A stretch of 7,394 nt of DNA from Burkholderiales bacterium UBA6064 (GCA_002428895.1 DIYC01000017.1:2468-9861), one strand, 5' to 3'. Shown: positions 1-6,716, counted from the stretch's first letter. Made by a program: numbers and translations. Notes: generated by a model from the letters alone, not told the origin.

Positions 1-1
1 G

Positions 2-1045
2 TTACTTTCGGTGGGTATTTTTTTATTGATCTGTATTAGTTTGTGGTCGGTGTTGTCGCCTTTTTTTGCCGCTGCGTTAATTTCTTATTTGGTCTCTAGC
101 CCCACACGTTGGTTAGTAAGAGTCAGTCAAGGGAAGCTACCTTATGCCTTATGCGCATTTGTGTCGGTGCTCCTGCTCATTGTTTTAATTGCCGGCATTT
201 TTCTTTTACTGGTCCCTGTGGTGTTTAGCCAGATTGAATTGGTGCAAGAAAACTTACCCGTTATTTTGTCAACATCGATTGGTAAAGTGGTTCCTTTTTT
301 AAATGAAACATTTAGTTTAAAATTGTCACTTCAGCCCGAACTGTTACGACAAGATCTGCAAAACATGTTGTTAACCAATTCCACGGATGTGGCAAAAAAA
401 ATGGGTGAGATATTTAGTGCAGGTTCGGGGTCGGTACTGGGTATCACCGGTTTTATAACGTTGGTGTTAACAGCTTCATTTTTTATGGCACCCGTGTGGC
501 CACAACTCACCAAAGGACTGATCGATTTAGTTCCGCCTAAAGTGCGTATGAAATGGTCTCCTGTTCGCAAAGAACTCAATCAAACTTTAGCGGATTATTT
601 AAAAGGTATTGCGATTGTGGTGTCGTTTCAAAGTGTCTTTTATGCGGTTGGCTTAAGTTTAATTGGCTTAAACTCAGGTTGGGCCATTGGTATTTTAGCG
701 GGTGTTTTAAGTTTAATTCCCTACTTGGGCTTGTTGTTTTCTTTAGTGTTGGCCGTTTTAATTGCAATACTCGATTTTCAAGAAGTCAGTGGGGTGTTGT
801 TGGTGATTGGTATTTTTCTAGTAGGGCAATTAATCGAAGGTTTTATTTTAACGCCTATGGTCATTGGCGAACGCATTGGCTTACCTGCATTGGCAGTCAT
901 TTTTGCCTTGGCTTTTTTTGGTGCTTTATTTGGCTTAATCGGTGTGGTGTTTGCTTTGCCAATTGCTGCATGTTTACGAGTGCTGATACATCGGCAAGTG
1001 GTTTGGTATAAATCGAGCCGGTTTTATCATGAGCTAGGCGGTTAA
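2..1045 (+). CDS. AI-2E/PerM family transporter-like membrane protein, 5' end cut by window edge
   Basis: This is a polytopic inner-membrane protein of the AI-2E transporter (PerM/YdiK) family; members are proposed exporters or permeases and the substrate is usually unknown. The frame is open to the left edge (three codons precede the GTG at 11), and family members are about 350 residues, so only a short N-terminal piece is missing and the GTG is probably not the true start. Counting from that GTG, hydrophobic segments lie at about 2-28, 47-72, 144-162, 199-255 (several spans), 260-281 and 291-327. The soluble stretch at about 73-140 matches the usual extracytoplasmic region. The family's C-terminal signature is clear: PYLG at 237-240, then GERIGLPALAVIFALAFFG at 286-304. 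The stop is TAA at 1043-1045. Family assignment is firm; substrate is not inferable. Confidence 0.9.
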   Translation, partial: LLSVGIFLLICISLWSVLSPFFAAALISYLVSSPTRWLVRVSQGKLPYALCAFVSVLLLIVLIAGIFLLLVPVVFSQIELVQENLPVILSTSIGKVVPFLNETFSLKLSLQPELLRQDLQNMLLTNSTDVAKKMGEIFSAGSGSVLGITGFITLVLTASFFMAPVWPQLTKGLIDLVPPKVRMKWSPVRKELNQTLADYLKGIAIVVSFQSVFYAVGLSLIGLNSGWAIGILAGVLSLIPYLGLLFSLVLAVLIAILDFQEVSGVLLVIGIFLVGQLIEGFILTPMVIGERIGLPALAVIFALAFFGALFGLIGVVFALPIAACLRVLIHRQVVWYKSSRFYHELGG

Positions 1046-1120
1046 CAGGCCATTTCCCCCATCCAGGGGACTTTATCCTACTTCAGGTTTGCCGTTAAAG
1101 AAAAGTAAGGGCGTACTTTT

Positions 1121-1125
1121 AGGAG
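1121..1125 (+). promoter_or_regulatory. ribosome binding site of the yjfB-like gene
   Basis: AGGAG lies six bases upstream of the ATG at 1132. It is one of the two clear Shine-Dalgarno sequences in the window (the other is at the putative immunity gene) and fixes the start of this small gene. Confidence 0.8.
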
Positions 1126-1131
1126 AATAGT

Positions 1132-1335
1132 ATGGACGTTTCACCCGCAGCAGCCACTGAAAGAGCCAGCATGTTTCAGCAAGTGAACACGCGCCTTGAA
1201 GGGCAAGTCAATTTATTTAAGAAAAATTTAGACATTCAAGCCAGTAATATCACTCAATTGCTCAACAGTGTGCCCACGCAGCCAGAGTTGGCTAAAAGTG
1301 GTTCTGTTGGCACCAATCTGAATGCCGTAGCTTAA
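1132..1335 (+). CDS. YjfB-like putative motility protein (67 aa)
   Basis: This small soluble protein resembles the YjfB putative motility family: it begins MDVS, has a central helix containing KKNLDIQASNITQLLNSVP (about 29-47), and ends with a short glycine/asparagine tail (GTNLNAVA) as members do. The length (67 residues) is normal for the family. The biochemical role is unknown; the motility link rests on family naming and association with flagellar regulons elsewhere. The start is well supported by AGGAG at 1121-1125, six bases before the ATG. There is no membrane segment or signal peptide. It stands 86 bases after the transporter gene and converges on the glycosyltransferase gene. No flagellar or chemotaxis gene lies nearby, so any motility role cannot be tested from context. 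Confidence 0.8.
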   Translation: MDVSPAAATERASMFQQVNTRLEGQVNLFKKNLDIQASNITQLLNSVPTQPELAKSGSVGTNLNAVA

Positions 1336-1354
1336 TTGAGTTGGTTGTGATTAT

Positions 1355-2470
1355 TCAACTTAAGATGTATTTAAGTAAACTGATTTGATTGGTTCGAATG
1401 TCGAATCGTTTTAGTACGTCCTGTTGACCTACCAAAGCCATGCTTTTGGCTTTAGTGTGGTTTTCAAAGACTTCAGTCAGTGCACGAACCCACGATGAAT
1501 TGGCAGCACTTTGCCCTGGTTTTGGGCATATCCAGCCACTAACACCGTGTTTAACAGTTTCAACTAATCCACCTTCTTCACTGACAACAACCGGAACGCC
1601 TAGTGCAAGGGCTTCGAGTTGACTCATGCCTAAAGGCTCGTAAATTGAGGGCATAACAACAACATGAGAACGTTTCATGAGTGCAGCGATGGGTGAAATT
1701 CGCCCAGCAAGTAACGTATTATTTTCTAGGCCGTATTCTTTAATTTTTGATTCTAAAAAGGGTTTAATATTGCCTTCTCCGGCGGCCACGTAAAGAATAT
1801 CAGGAAACTTGGCTTTTAATTGTTTAATCACATTCAGCATAAATAAGTGACCTTTTTCACTTCTGAGCATCGCAGCATGAAGCACAATAGGCCCTAAAGT
1901 TTTTGACAGCGCAACAGACAAGGTGCTAGGTAGCGGGTCGCGAGCTTGTTGCGCAAGCAACTGGCTATCGATGCCTGGGTATAACACAGAAATTCGTTCT
2001 GGGTTTATTTTTGGGTTGCTGGTACATAATTCATTTTTGAGTGATTGGCTGGGAGTCAGTGTATGATCGAAAATGCGATTGTACAACCAGGCATTGGGTG
2101 TACCAGCAAGATAAGTTTTGCTGCGGATAAGGCGTGGCCTTGGGTGGTGAATACCCGTAATGCCCAGAAAATGAATGGCAAGGCTGCATAAATTAGAGTC
2201 GTGCCCGCTATGACAAATCACAGCTGCAGGTTTGTGCCGAAGAACTAACCGAGATAACCGCCACAAGCTGATTAGGTCGAGTGCATTTCTAAATGGAATG
2301 GTTTGAACGTCTAAGCCAAGCTCTAGGGCTGCTTGGTGCAATTTGCTGTGTTTGCGGCACAAAATCAGTGGGATAAAATGTTGCTTTTTTAGAATACACG
2401 CTTGTTGCAAAGCTTGTAATTCTTGGCCACCTAAATTAAGTGAGCTTTCACAAAAAAAGAGGGTGGTCAT
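1355..2470 (-). CDS. GT4-type (GT-B fold) glycosyltransferase
   Basis: This 371-residue protein is a retaining, nucleotide-sugar-dependent glycosyltransferase with two Rossmann-like domains. The N-terminal acceptor domain starts with a short strand and a glycine-rich loop (LNLGGQE, about 11-17). The C-terminal donor domain carries LHAAMLRSEKGH (197-208), a GEG turn at 231-233, and the family's E-x7-E motif in EPLGMSQLEALALGVPVVVS (278-297; the glutamates are 278 and 286), which contacts the sugar nucleotide. There is no signal peptide or membrane span, so it is probably cytosolic or peripheral to the inner membrane, and may act in LPS, capsule or glycolipid synthesis. Donor and acceptor are not predictable. 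No other polysaccharide gene is next to it, so it looks isolated. The start at 2470 is the first plausible ATG but has no strong Shine-Dalgarno sequence. Length is normal and motifs are intact. Confidence 0.9.
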   Translation of the reverse strand: MTTLFFCESSLNLGGQELQALQQACILKKQHFIPLILCRKHSKLHQAALELGLDVQTIPFRNALDLISLWRLSRLVLRHKPAAVICHSGHDSNLCSLAIHFLGITGIHHPRPRLIRSKTYLAGTPNAWLYNRIFDHTLTPSQSLKNELCTSNPKINPERISVLYPGIDSQLLAQQARDPLPSTLSVALSKTLGPIVLHAAMLRSEKGHLFMLNVIKQLKAKFPDILYVAAGEGNIKPFLESKIKEYGLENNTLLAGRISPIAALMKRSHVVVMPSIYEPLGMSQLEALALGVPVVVSEEGGLVETVKHGVSGWICPKPGQSAANSSWVRALTEVFENHTKAKSMALVGQQDVLKRFDIRTNQISLLKYILS

Positions 2471-2599
2471 TGTAATGGCTTAAATTAAAGTAAATAAGGC
2501 ACACGGATGACATGCTGCGTGCACTGAAAATATTCCCCGTTTGGTAATAAAGGCATTACTTGGCTATCGGGTAGACTCATAAGTTTTAAACATGATTGC

Positions 2600-2635
2600 A
2601 AGAAACAAAACAAGCATTGTGCCAGAGCTTTGTTG
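2600..2635 (-). terminator. possible weak terminator after tRNA-Lys
   Basis: Reading the - strand, AACAAAGC (within 2627-2635) can pair with GCTTGTT (within 2605-2615) with one bulged A, and is followed by a T-rich run. The stem is AT-rich and the loop is long, so this is only a weak candidate for ending the tRNA transcript. It may equally be spacer. Confidence 0.25.
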
Positions 2636-2668
2636 AGCAATCAACCTGCGAGTTGCTGCATAACTGTT

Positions 2669-2744
2669 TGGTGGGTCGTGCAGGATTCGAACCTGCGACC
2701 AAAAGATTAAAAGTCTTCTGCTCTACCGTCTGAGCTAACGACCC
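2669..2744 (-). tRNA. tRNA-Lys (anticodon TTT)
   Basis: The 76-base gene folds as a full cloverleaf on the - strand. The acceptor stem GGGTCGT pairs perfectly with ACGACCC, followed by discriminator A and an encoded CCA (2669-2671). The D arm is GCTC/GAGC. The anticodon stem GAAGA/TCTTT has one G-U pair and the loop CTTTTAA gives anticodon TTT (2709-2711), which reads AAA and AAG lysine codons. The T arm is GCAGG/CCTGC with the loop TTCGAAT. It sits between ybeY and the glycosyltransferase gene, on the same strand as both, and has its own promoter immediately upstream. Confidence 0.98.
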
Positions 2745-2774
2745 TTGACTAATTCAAATTAATCAAAGACCGCG

Positions 2775-2803
2775 ATTATGAACAAAAACTCAAATTTAGT
2801 CAA
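2775..2803 (-). promoter_or_regulatory. sigma-70 promoter of tRNA-Lys
   Basis: On the - strand a -35 element TTGACT (2798-2803) and a -10 element CATAAT (2775-2780) are separated by exactly 17 bases, each matching consensus at five of six positions. A GC-rich stretch, CGCGG, follows the -10 box, which resembles the discriminator of stringently controlled stable-RNA promoters. Transcription would begin about 25 bases before the mature tRNA. The growth-rate control is an inference from the discriminator. Confidence 0.8.
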
Positions 2804-2849
2804 GTCCGAAGTGATGAGACGGCACAAAATTGTGAGATTTAAACGCAGA

Positions 2850-3359
2850 CTAAAGGTTGTAGGGGTTGGGAATATTGAACTGATGTAGGATTTCTATTTC
2901 TTTTGTTTCCATGGTCTGCTGCTGTTCGTCGTCATCGTGCAAGAAGCCTTGTGCGTGCAAACACCCATGTACAATCATGTGTGCTAGGTGATGAAGAATT
3001 TGTTTATGTTGTTCTTTGGCTTCAATTTCTAAAACTTCTGGGCACACCACAATATCCGCCATAAATTTTGGTAATTTGCGTGCTTGCTCGCTGGGCAAGC
3101 CCATGCCACTGACATCGCCCGGAAAAGTAAGCACGTTAGTGGGTTTATCTTTGCCTCGAAAATCACGATTCAGAATTCGGCTTTCCATGCTGCCGACAAA
3201 TCGTAACGTAATACTGGCTGTGTCGTTAAAACAAGCCCTAACCCAACGCCGAATTTGAACGTTTGAAATTTCTGAAAACGGAGGATGATCGGCCTGAACA
3301 GCCCATTGTACTGCAACATTAACTCGGGGCTTGGCAGAATTGATGTTGTTGCTGTTCAT
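2850..3359 (-). CDS. ybeY: endoribonuclease YbeY (rRNA maturation factor)
   Basis: YbeY is a zinc-dependent endoribonuclease needed for 16S rRNA 3' end maturation and 70S ribosome quality control; it acts in the cytoplasm. The 169-residue product has the metal-binding H-x3-H-x5-H motif as HGCLHAQGFLH (His131, His135, His141). It also has the conserved NRDFRGKDKPTNVLTFP segment (64-80) with the upstream Arg61, and ADIVVCPEV at 101-109. The C-terminus runs slightly beyond the last conserved helix. The gene follows phoH by 26 bases on the same strand, the usual pairing. The expected next gene, corC/ybeX, is absent; the tRNA-Lys promoter begins only 47 bases after the stop. The ATG at 3359 lacks a strong ribosome binding site. 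The first 10-15 residues are a non-conserved polar tail, so the start could be a few codons off. Confidence 0.96.
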   Translation of the reverse strand: MNSNNINSAKPRVNVAVQWAVQADHPPFSEISNVQIRRWVRACFNDTASITLRFVGSMESRILNRDFRGKDKPTNVLTFPGDVSGMGLPSEQARKLPKFMADIVVCPEVLEIEAKEQHKQILHHLAHMIVHGCLHAQGFLHDDDEQQQTMETKEIEILHQFNIPNPYNL

Positions 3360-3385
3360 AAATAAATACTCATAAAAATTTAATT

Positions 3386-4372
3386 TTATCGTGATTGTTT
3401 GCGATGTTTCGCATCATATTGATCATAGGCATTGATAATTTTTTTGATGAGCGGGTGACGAATCACATCGTTGCTTTCAAAATAAGTGATTCCAATTTCG
3501 GGAATGCCTTGTAAAATTGTTTGGGCATGCTTAAGCCCACTTTCTTGGCCACGTGGCAGGTCTATTTGAGTTAAATCACCTGTAATGACACTTTTACTTC
3601 TGAATCCAATTCGAGTTAAAAACATTTTCATTTGTTCAGGCGTCGTGTTTTGTGCTTCGTCTAAAATAATAAATGCTCGGTTTAATGATCTTCCTCGCAT
3701 ATAAGCAAGAGGTGCGATTTCAATCACGTTGCGTTCAAACCATTTTTGTACTTTATCAAAACCAGCGATTTCATACAATCCATCATAAAGCGGTCTTAGG
3801 TAAGGGTCGATTTTTTGATTTAAATCACCAGGCAAAAAACCTAAGCGTTCACCTGCTTCAACGGCAGGTCTGGTTAAAATGATTTTATCGACTTGATGCG
3901 TTTCTAGAGCATGCACCGCAGATGCAACAGCTAAAAAAGTTTTACCCGTGCCTGCAGGGCCAATTCCAAGCGTAATGTCATGATTTAAAATGTGTTGAAG
4001 ATAAAGACTTTGATTCGGGGTGCGTGCCTGTAAATACGATTTTTGGGTTTTTAAGTTGAATAAACAGGCTTCATCTACGCTTTTCACATCGGTTAATTGT
4101 ATCGTTTGGCGCTGATTTAGTTCGATTGCGGCCAATTCAATGTCTTCGGGAGATAGCTCTTTGTGGGAAAAAAACAAATTTTCTAATAGTTGAGTGGTTT
4201 GTGATACCTTGTTGGGGTTGCCTGAAATATTCAGTAAGTAACCTTGTCGTTGTATGTTGACTGCGAGTAATTGTTCAATTTGCCGTAAATGCGAGTCTAA
4301 TGGCCCACATAATAAAGCAAGCCGAGAGTTATTTTGTTCAGGAACAGACCATTTGTTTTGATGCATCGTCAT
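3386..4372 (-). CDS. PhoH-like ATPase (YbeZ)
   Basis: This 328-residue cytoplasmic ATPase belongs to the PhoH family. It is usually encoded beside YbeY and thought to work with it in RNA handling, possibly as an RNA helicase. The N-terminal RNA-binding-like region (about 16-88) begins RLALLCGPLDSHLRQIE. The ATPase core follows: Walker A GPAGTGKT at 138-145, TRPAVEAGERLGFLPGD at 167-183, Walker B FIILDEAQNTT at 234-244, ITGDLTQIDLP at 263-273 and DVIRHPLI at 302-309. All key residues are present and length is normal (proteobacterial members run about 320-350). The start codon is seven bases after the stop of the response regulator and has no Shine-Dalgarno sequence, which suggests translational coupling. 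A second in-frame ATG two codons later is an equally possible start. Confidence 0.96.
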   Translation of the reverse strand: MTMHQNKWSVPEQNNSRLALLCGPLDSHLRQIEQLLAVNIQRQGYLLNISGNPNKVSQTTQLLENLFFSHKELSPEDIELAAIELNQRQTIQLTDVKSVDEACLFNLKTQKSYLQARTPNQSLYLQHILNHDITLGIGPAGTGKTFLAVASAVHALETHQVDKIILTRPAVEAGERLGFLPGDLNQKIDPYLRPLYDGLYEIAGFDKVQKWFERNVIEIAPLAYMRGRSLNRAFIILDEAQNTTPEQMKMFLTRIGFRSKSVITGDLTQIDLPRGQESGLKHAQTILQGIPEIGITYFESNDVIRHPLIKKIINAYDQYDAKHRKQSR

Positions 4373-4379
4373 AGATTGA

Positions 4380-5060
4380 TTAGGCCAATTTCTCTTTATT
4401 TTGTTGAAGACAGTACCCTAAGTTGGGCAATTCTGAGATTACAATTCCGCAACCGTTAATTTTATTACGAATATTCAGTACGCATTCATGAATAATGTGC
4501 CCACTTGATTCATTGCCCCATTCTTTTAAATGATTTAACACTTCGTCGGTGCTGACTAAGCGCTCGGCACGACGCAGTAATATTTCTAACACACTAAGTT
4601 CAGTCGGGCTAAGGGGGAGTACTTCTTGGTTTAGGTACGCCACGCGCCCCATGTGGTCAAATGACAACAACCCCAATTCCCAAAGTGCTGATTTGTTTAA
4701 ATGGTGCGGTTGTGCCAACAGTCGAATTCGACTTTGTAGTTCATGAAGTTGGAAGGGTTTCACCATAAAATCATCTGCGCCTAAGTCTAAACCCCGTTGT
4801 TGATGCTCTGGGTCGTTTTCGCCTGTTAAAATTAAAACAGGGGTTTGGTTGCCTTGACTTCGTAAATGAGAAAGAACTTCAAACCCAGATTTATCGGGTA
4901 AACCAATATCTAAAATGAGTAAATTAAACGTGTTGTGTGCCAGTGCGTGTTCAGCATCGTTCCCACTGTATTTGCACGTGGTTTGATAATTCATGTGGTT
5001 TAAAGCAAGAGCCAGCGAGTTGGCAAGTAAAATATCATCGTCGACCAGTAATATTTTCAT
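4380..5060 (-). CDS. OmpR/PhoB-family response regulator, no adjacent kinase
   Basis: This 226-residue two-component response regulator has an N-terminal receiver (about 1-117) and a C-terminal winged-helix DNA-binding domain (about 128-220). Receiver residues are canonical: acidic pocket DDD at 7-9, phospho-acceptor Asp51 in LDIGLPD, Thr79 in LTG, and Lys101 in VKPF. The output domain shows LSPTELSVLEILLRRAERLVS (150-170), typical of the OmpR/PhoB transactivation region, then a wing ending LPNLGYCL. The recognition-helix area (about 186-201) is less canonical than the usual VEVYIHRLRKKL pattern. No histidine kinase is in the window. The gene lies 47 bases after pyrF and seven bases before phoH on the same strand, so it appears to head or join the phoH-ybeY operon. 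Target genes are unknown. Confidence 0.93.
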   Translation of the reverse strand: MKILLVDDDILLANSLALALNHMNYQTTCKYSGNDAEHALAHNTFNLLILDIGLPDKSGFEVLSHLRSQGNQTPVLILTGENDPEHQQRGLDLGADDFMVKPFQLHELQSRIRLLAQPHHLNKSALWELGLLSFDHMGRVAYLNQEVLPLSPTELSVLEILLRRAERLVSTDEVLNHLKEWGNESSGHIIHECVLNIRNKINGCGIVISELPNLGYCLQQNKEKLA

Positions 5061-5064
5061 CGTA

Positions 5065-5077
5065 CAAGGGTACCTTG
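5065..5077 (-). promoter_or_regulatory. short hairpin over the leader of the response regulator gene
   Basis: On the - strand CAAGG (5073-5077) and CCTTG (5065-5069) flank a three-base loop, ending four bases before the ATG at 5060. The only Shine-Dalgarno-like sequence (AAGG) lies in the first arm, so the hairpin could limit ribosome access. The AAGG is 12 bases from the ATG, which is long, so this is a tentative structural observation. Confidence 0.3.
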
Positions 5078-5107
5078 GGTGGGTGGAAGGTCCGCTGTGA
5101 GAAAGTA

Positions 5108-6139
5108 TTAGATCGTGTTGTGCTTTGCTTGATTAATTGCATCTCTGAGTTGTTTGGCTTCATGGGATGCCACACTTGCAAAGTTACTCTCACCGCTCTT
5201 AAAAATAATATCACGAGATGAATTAATCAATAACCCCCATCTTTGTGAGCAAAGCCCATTGGCTACAGTTTTTTGCAGGTTGCCGCCTTGCGCACCAATA
5301 CCTGGCACCAACAGGGGTAAATCGCCAGTTAATTGGCGAATGATTTTAATTTCACTTGGGTAGGTGGCGCCCACGACCAAGCCATTTTGCTGATTTTTGT
5401 TCCAGTCGGTACAAGCTAGCTGCGCAACTAACTGGTAAAGTGGCTGCCCTTGTTGAGTTTGCATAAACTGTAGATCGTTGCCCCCTGGATTAGACGTTCG
5501 GCATAGCAAGAAAAGGCCGCGATCAGGATAGTCTTGATAAGGGCTGATTGAGTCGCTACCCATGTATGGGTTTAAAGTAACGGCATCGGCTTGATAGCGA
5601 ACAAAAGCCTCTAGGGCGTATTGTGCGGCAGTGCTGCCAATGTCGCCCCGTTTGGCATCGAGAATAATCGTTGCATGCGGCGCGTACTCACGAATTGCGC
5701 CGATCACATTTTCAAGGGCTGCCTCTGCTCGGTTGGCAGAAAAATAAGCAATTTGAGGCTTAAATGCGCATGCAAATTCAGCAGTTGCTTTAACAATTTC
5801 GATACAGAAAGATTCAATTCCTAGAGATGTACGGGCAATTCCAACTGGCAAACGATTTAAATCAGGATCTAGCCCAACGCATAGCATCGATTGGGAATAT
5901 GACCAACTGTGTCTTAGTTTTGCTTGAAAATTCAAAAAATTACCTAAGGTTCTAAAATAGGTTGGCGTAAAGCCTGATTTTAACAGACTTTGGTTCTGTA
6001 ATGCTTTGAGTGCGCGGTTGTTGCTGTGAATGCCGAGCCGATCTAAGAGCGTGTTTATGATCTTCTGAGTAACAAAGCTAAAAAAACGAGGTGTACAAAC
6101 TGCAGGCTGGTGTTGAGCATTCGTTCGCAGTTTTTCCAT
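5108..6139 (-). CDS. pyrF: orotidine 5'-phosphate decarboxylase, subfamily 2; start uncertain
   Basis: PyrF catalyses the last step of de novo UMP synthesis, decarboxylating OMP in the cytoplasm. The sequence matches the longer subfamily 2 form. In the 343-residue reading it shows LCVGLDPDLNRLP (86-98), AFKPQIAYF (125-133), the catalytic DAKRGDIGSTA (161-171; Asp161, Lys163, Asp166), NPYMGSDS (190-197), LLCRTSNPG (211-219), GLVVGATYP (253-261), LVPGIGAQGG (277-286) and LINSSRDII (304-312). The boundaries given use the first ATG, which has no ribosome binding site and adds about 70 residues with no recognisable homology. A TTG at 5935 with AGG seven bases upstream would give 275 residues, the usual family length, and may be the true start. 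A stop codon lies five codons before the ATG. The neighbouring genes are not pyrimidine genes. Confidence 0.94.
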   Translation of the reverse strand: MEKLRTNAQHQPAVCTPRFFSFVTQKIINTLLDRLGIHSNNRALKALQNQSLLKSGFTPTYFRTLGNFLNFQAKLRHSWSYSQSMLCVGLDPDLNRLPVGIARTSLGIESFCIEIVKATAEFACAFKPQIAYFSANRAEAALENVIGAIREYAPHATIILDAKRGDIGSTAAQYALEAFVRYQADAVTLNPYMGSDSISPYQDYPDRGLFLLCRTSNPGGNDLQFMQTQQGQPLYQLVAQLACTDWNKNQQNGLVVGATYPSEIKIIRQLTGDLPLLVPGIGAQGGNLQKTVANGLCSQRWGLLINSSRDIIFKSGESNFASVASHEAKQLRDAINQAKHNTI

Positions 6140-6197
6140 AGCCGGTAGTTGTCAATGAAGTTGTCCGCTTTTCTAAGCAGCGACTTTTAAATATGAA

Positions 6198-6713
6198 TTA
6201 GTTAAATTTTGATTTAATTTCTTCGACATTTAAAAAAGATGAATTTAATAAGCTATCAATAAAAAAAATTTCATTAGAATCAATTTTCATTATCGGTTGA
6301 ATGAAATCTTCAAGATCATTACTTATCCATTCACCACAATCTCTAGAAACATGAAATCTAATATTCACTCCGATTTCACTTGATGAAAAGATCGCTACTA
6401 ACTTATTGACGGATTGCTCTTTTTTCCAATTTTTAAAAATCATGTAAATGAATAAAAAAGCTTGTTCCATGTGACAATTCACACAATAGTCGCAAGTGTT
6501 TAGATCATTAACCCAGCATTCATAACCAATAGGATCAGTTATAGGGTTAAAAGGCACGTTTAACCTTAAAGAAGTTAATTCTTTTAATAGATAACAGCCA
6601 GCTTTAAAACAAAAACCAGACAAGGCAATTTTTTCCAATTTTTTTTCTAAATTCAAATTTTTAAATGATAACGTTTCAAGCAAAAGTTGCATTTCAGAAT
6701 TAATAAAAGGCAT
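6198..6713 (-). CDS. probable immunity protein of the Rhs toxin tip (unknown family)
   Basis: I do not recognise this 171-residue protein. Position argues that it neutralises the toxin encoded just upstream: its ATG is three bases after the Rhs stop codon, and AGGGG (6722-6726, inside the end of the toxin gene) sits eight bases before the start. Rhs C-terminal toxins are almost always followed by such a gene. The product is probably cytoplasmic, mostly helical at the N-terminus, with no signal peptide and no convincing membrane span. It has seven cysteines, including a CxxCxxC cluster at 74-80 (CDYCVNC), plus Cys35, Cys40, Cys66 and Cys126. An acidic stretch runs near 133-137 (DLEDF). Base composition is about 28 percent G+C by hand count, far below the neighbouring genes, as expected for horizontally exchanged immunity genes. 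Function is inferred from position only. Confidence 0.7.
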   Translation of the reverse strand: MPFINSEMQLLLETLSFKNLNLEKKLEKIALSGFCFKAGCYLLKELTSLRLNVPFNPITDPIGYECWVNDLNTCDYCVNCHMEQAFLFIYMIFKNWKKEQSVNKLVAIFSSSEIGVNIRFHVSRDCGEWISNDLEDFIQPIMKIDSNEIFFIDSLLNSSFLNVEEIKSKFN

Positions 6714-6716
6714 AGA

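Noticed and set aside
553..1011. 152-codon open frame on the + strand inside the transporter gene
   Set aside because: It overlaps a confidently identified membrane protein in another frame and its product is an incoherent mix rich in Trp, Cys and Phe typical of a shadow frame.
1055..1070. Hairpin TCCCC/GGGGA downstream of the transporter gene, considered as a terminator
   Set aside because: Only five base pairs and no T-run follows, so there is little support for intrinsic termination.
2823..2834. CACAA/TTGTG inverted repeat between ybeY and the tRNA promoter
   Set aside because: Five-base arms around a two-base centre are expected by chance in AT-rich DNA, and there is no T-run or known operator match.
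4937..5221. 94-codon open frame on the + strand across the response regulator/pyrF junction
   Set aside because: It lies antisense to two well-supported genes, has no recognisable domain and no ribosome binding site that I can see.
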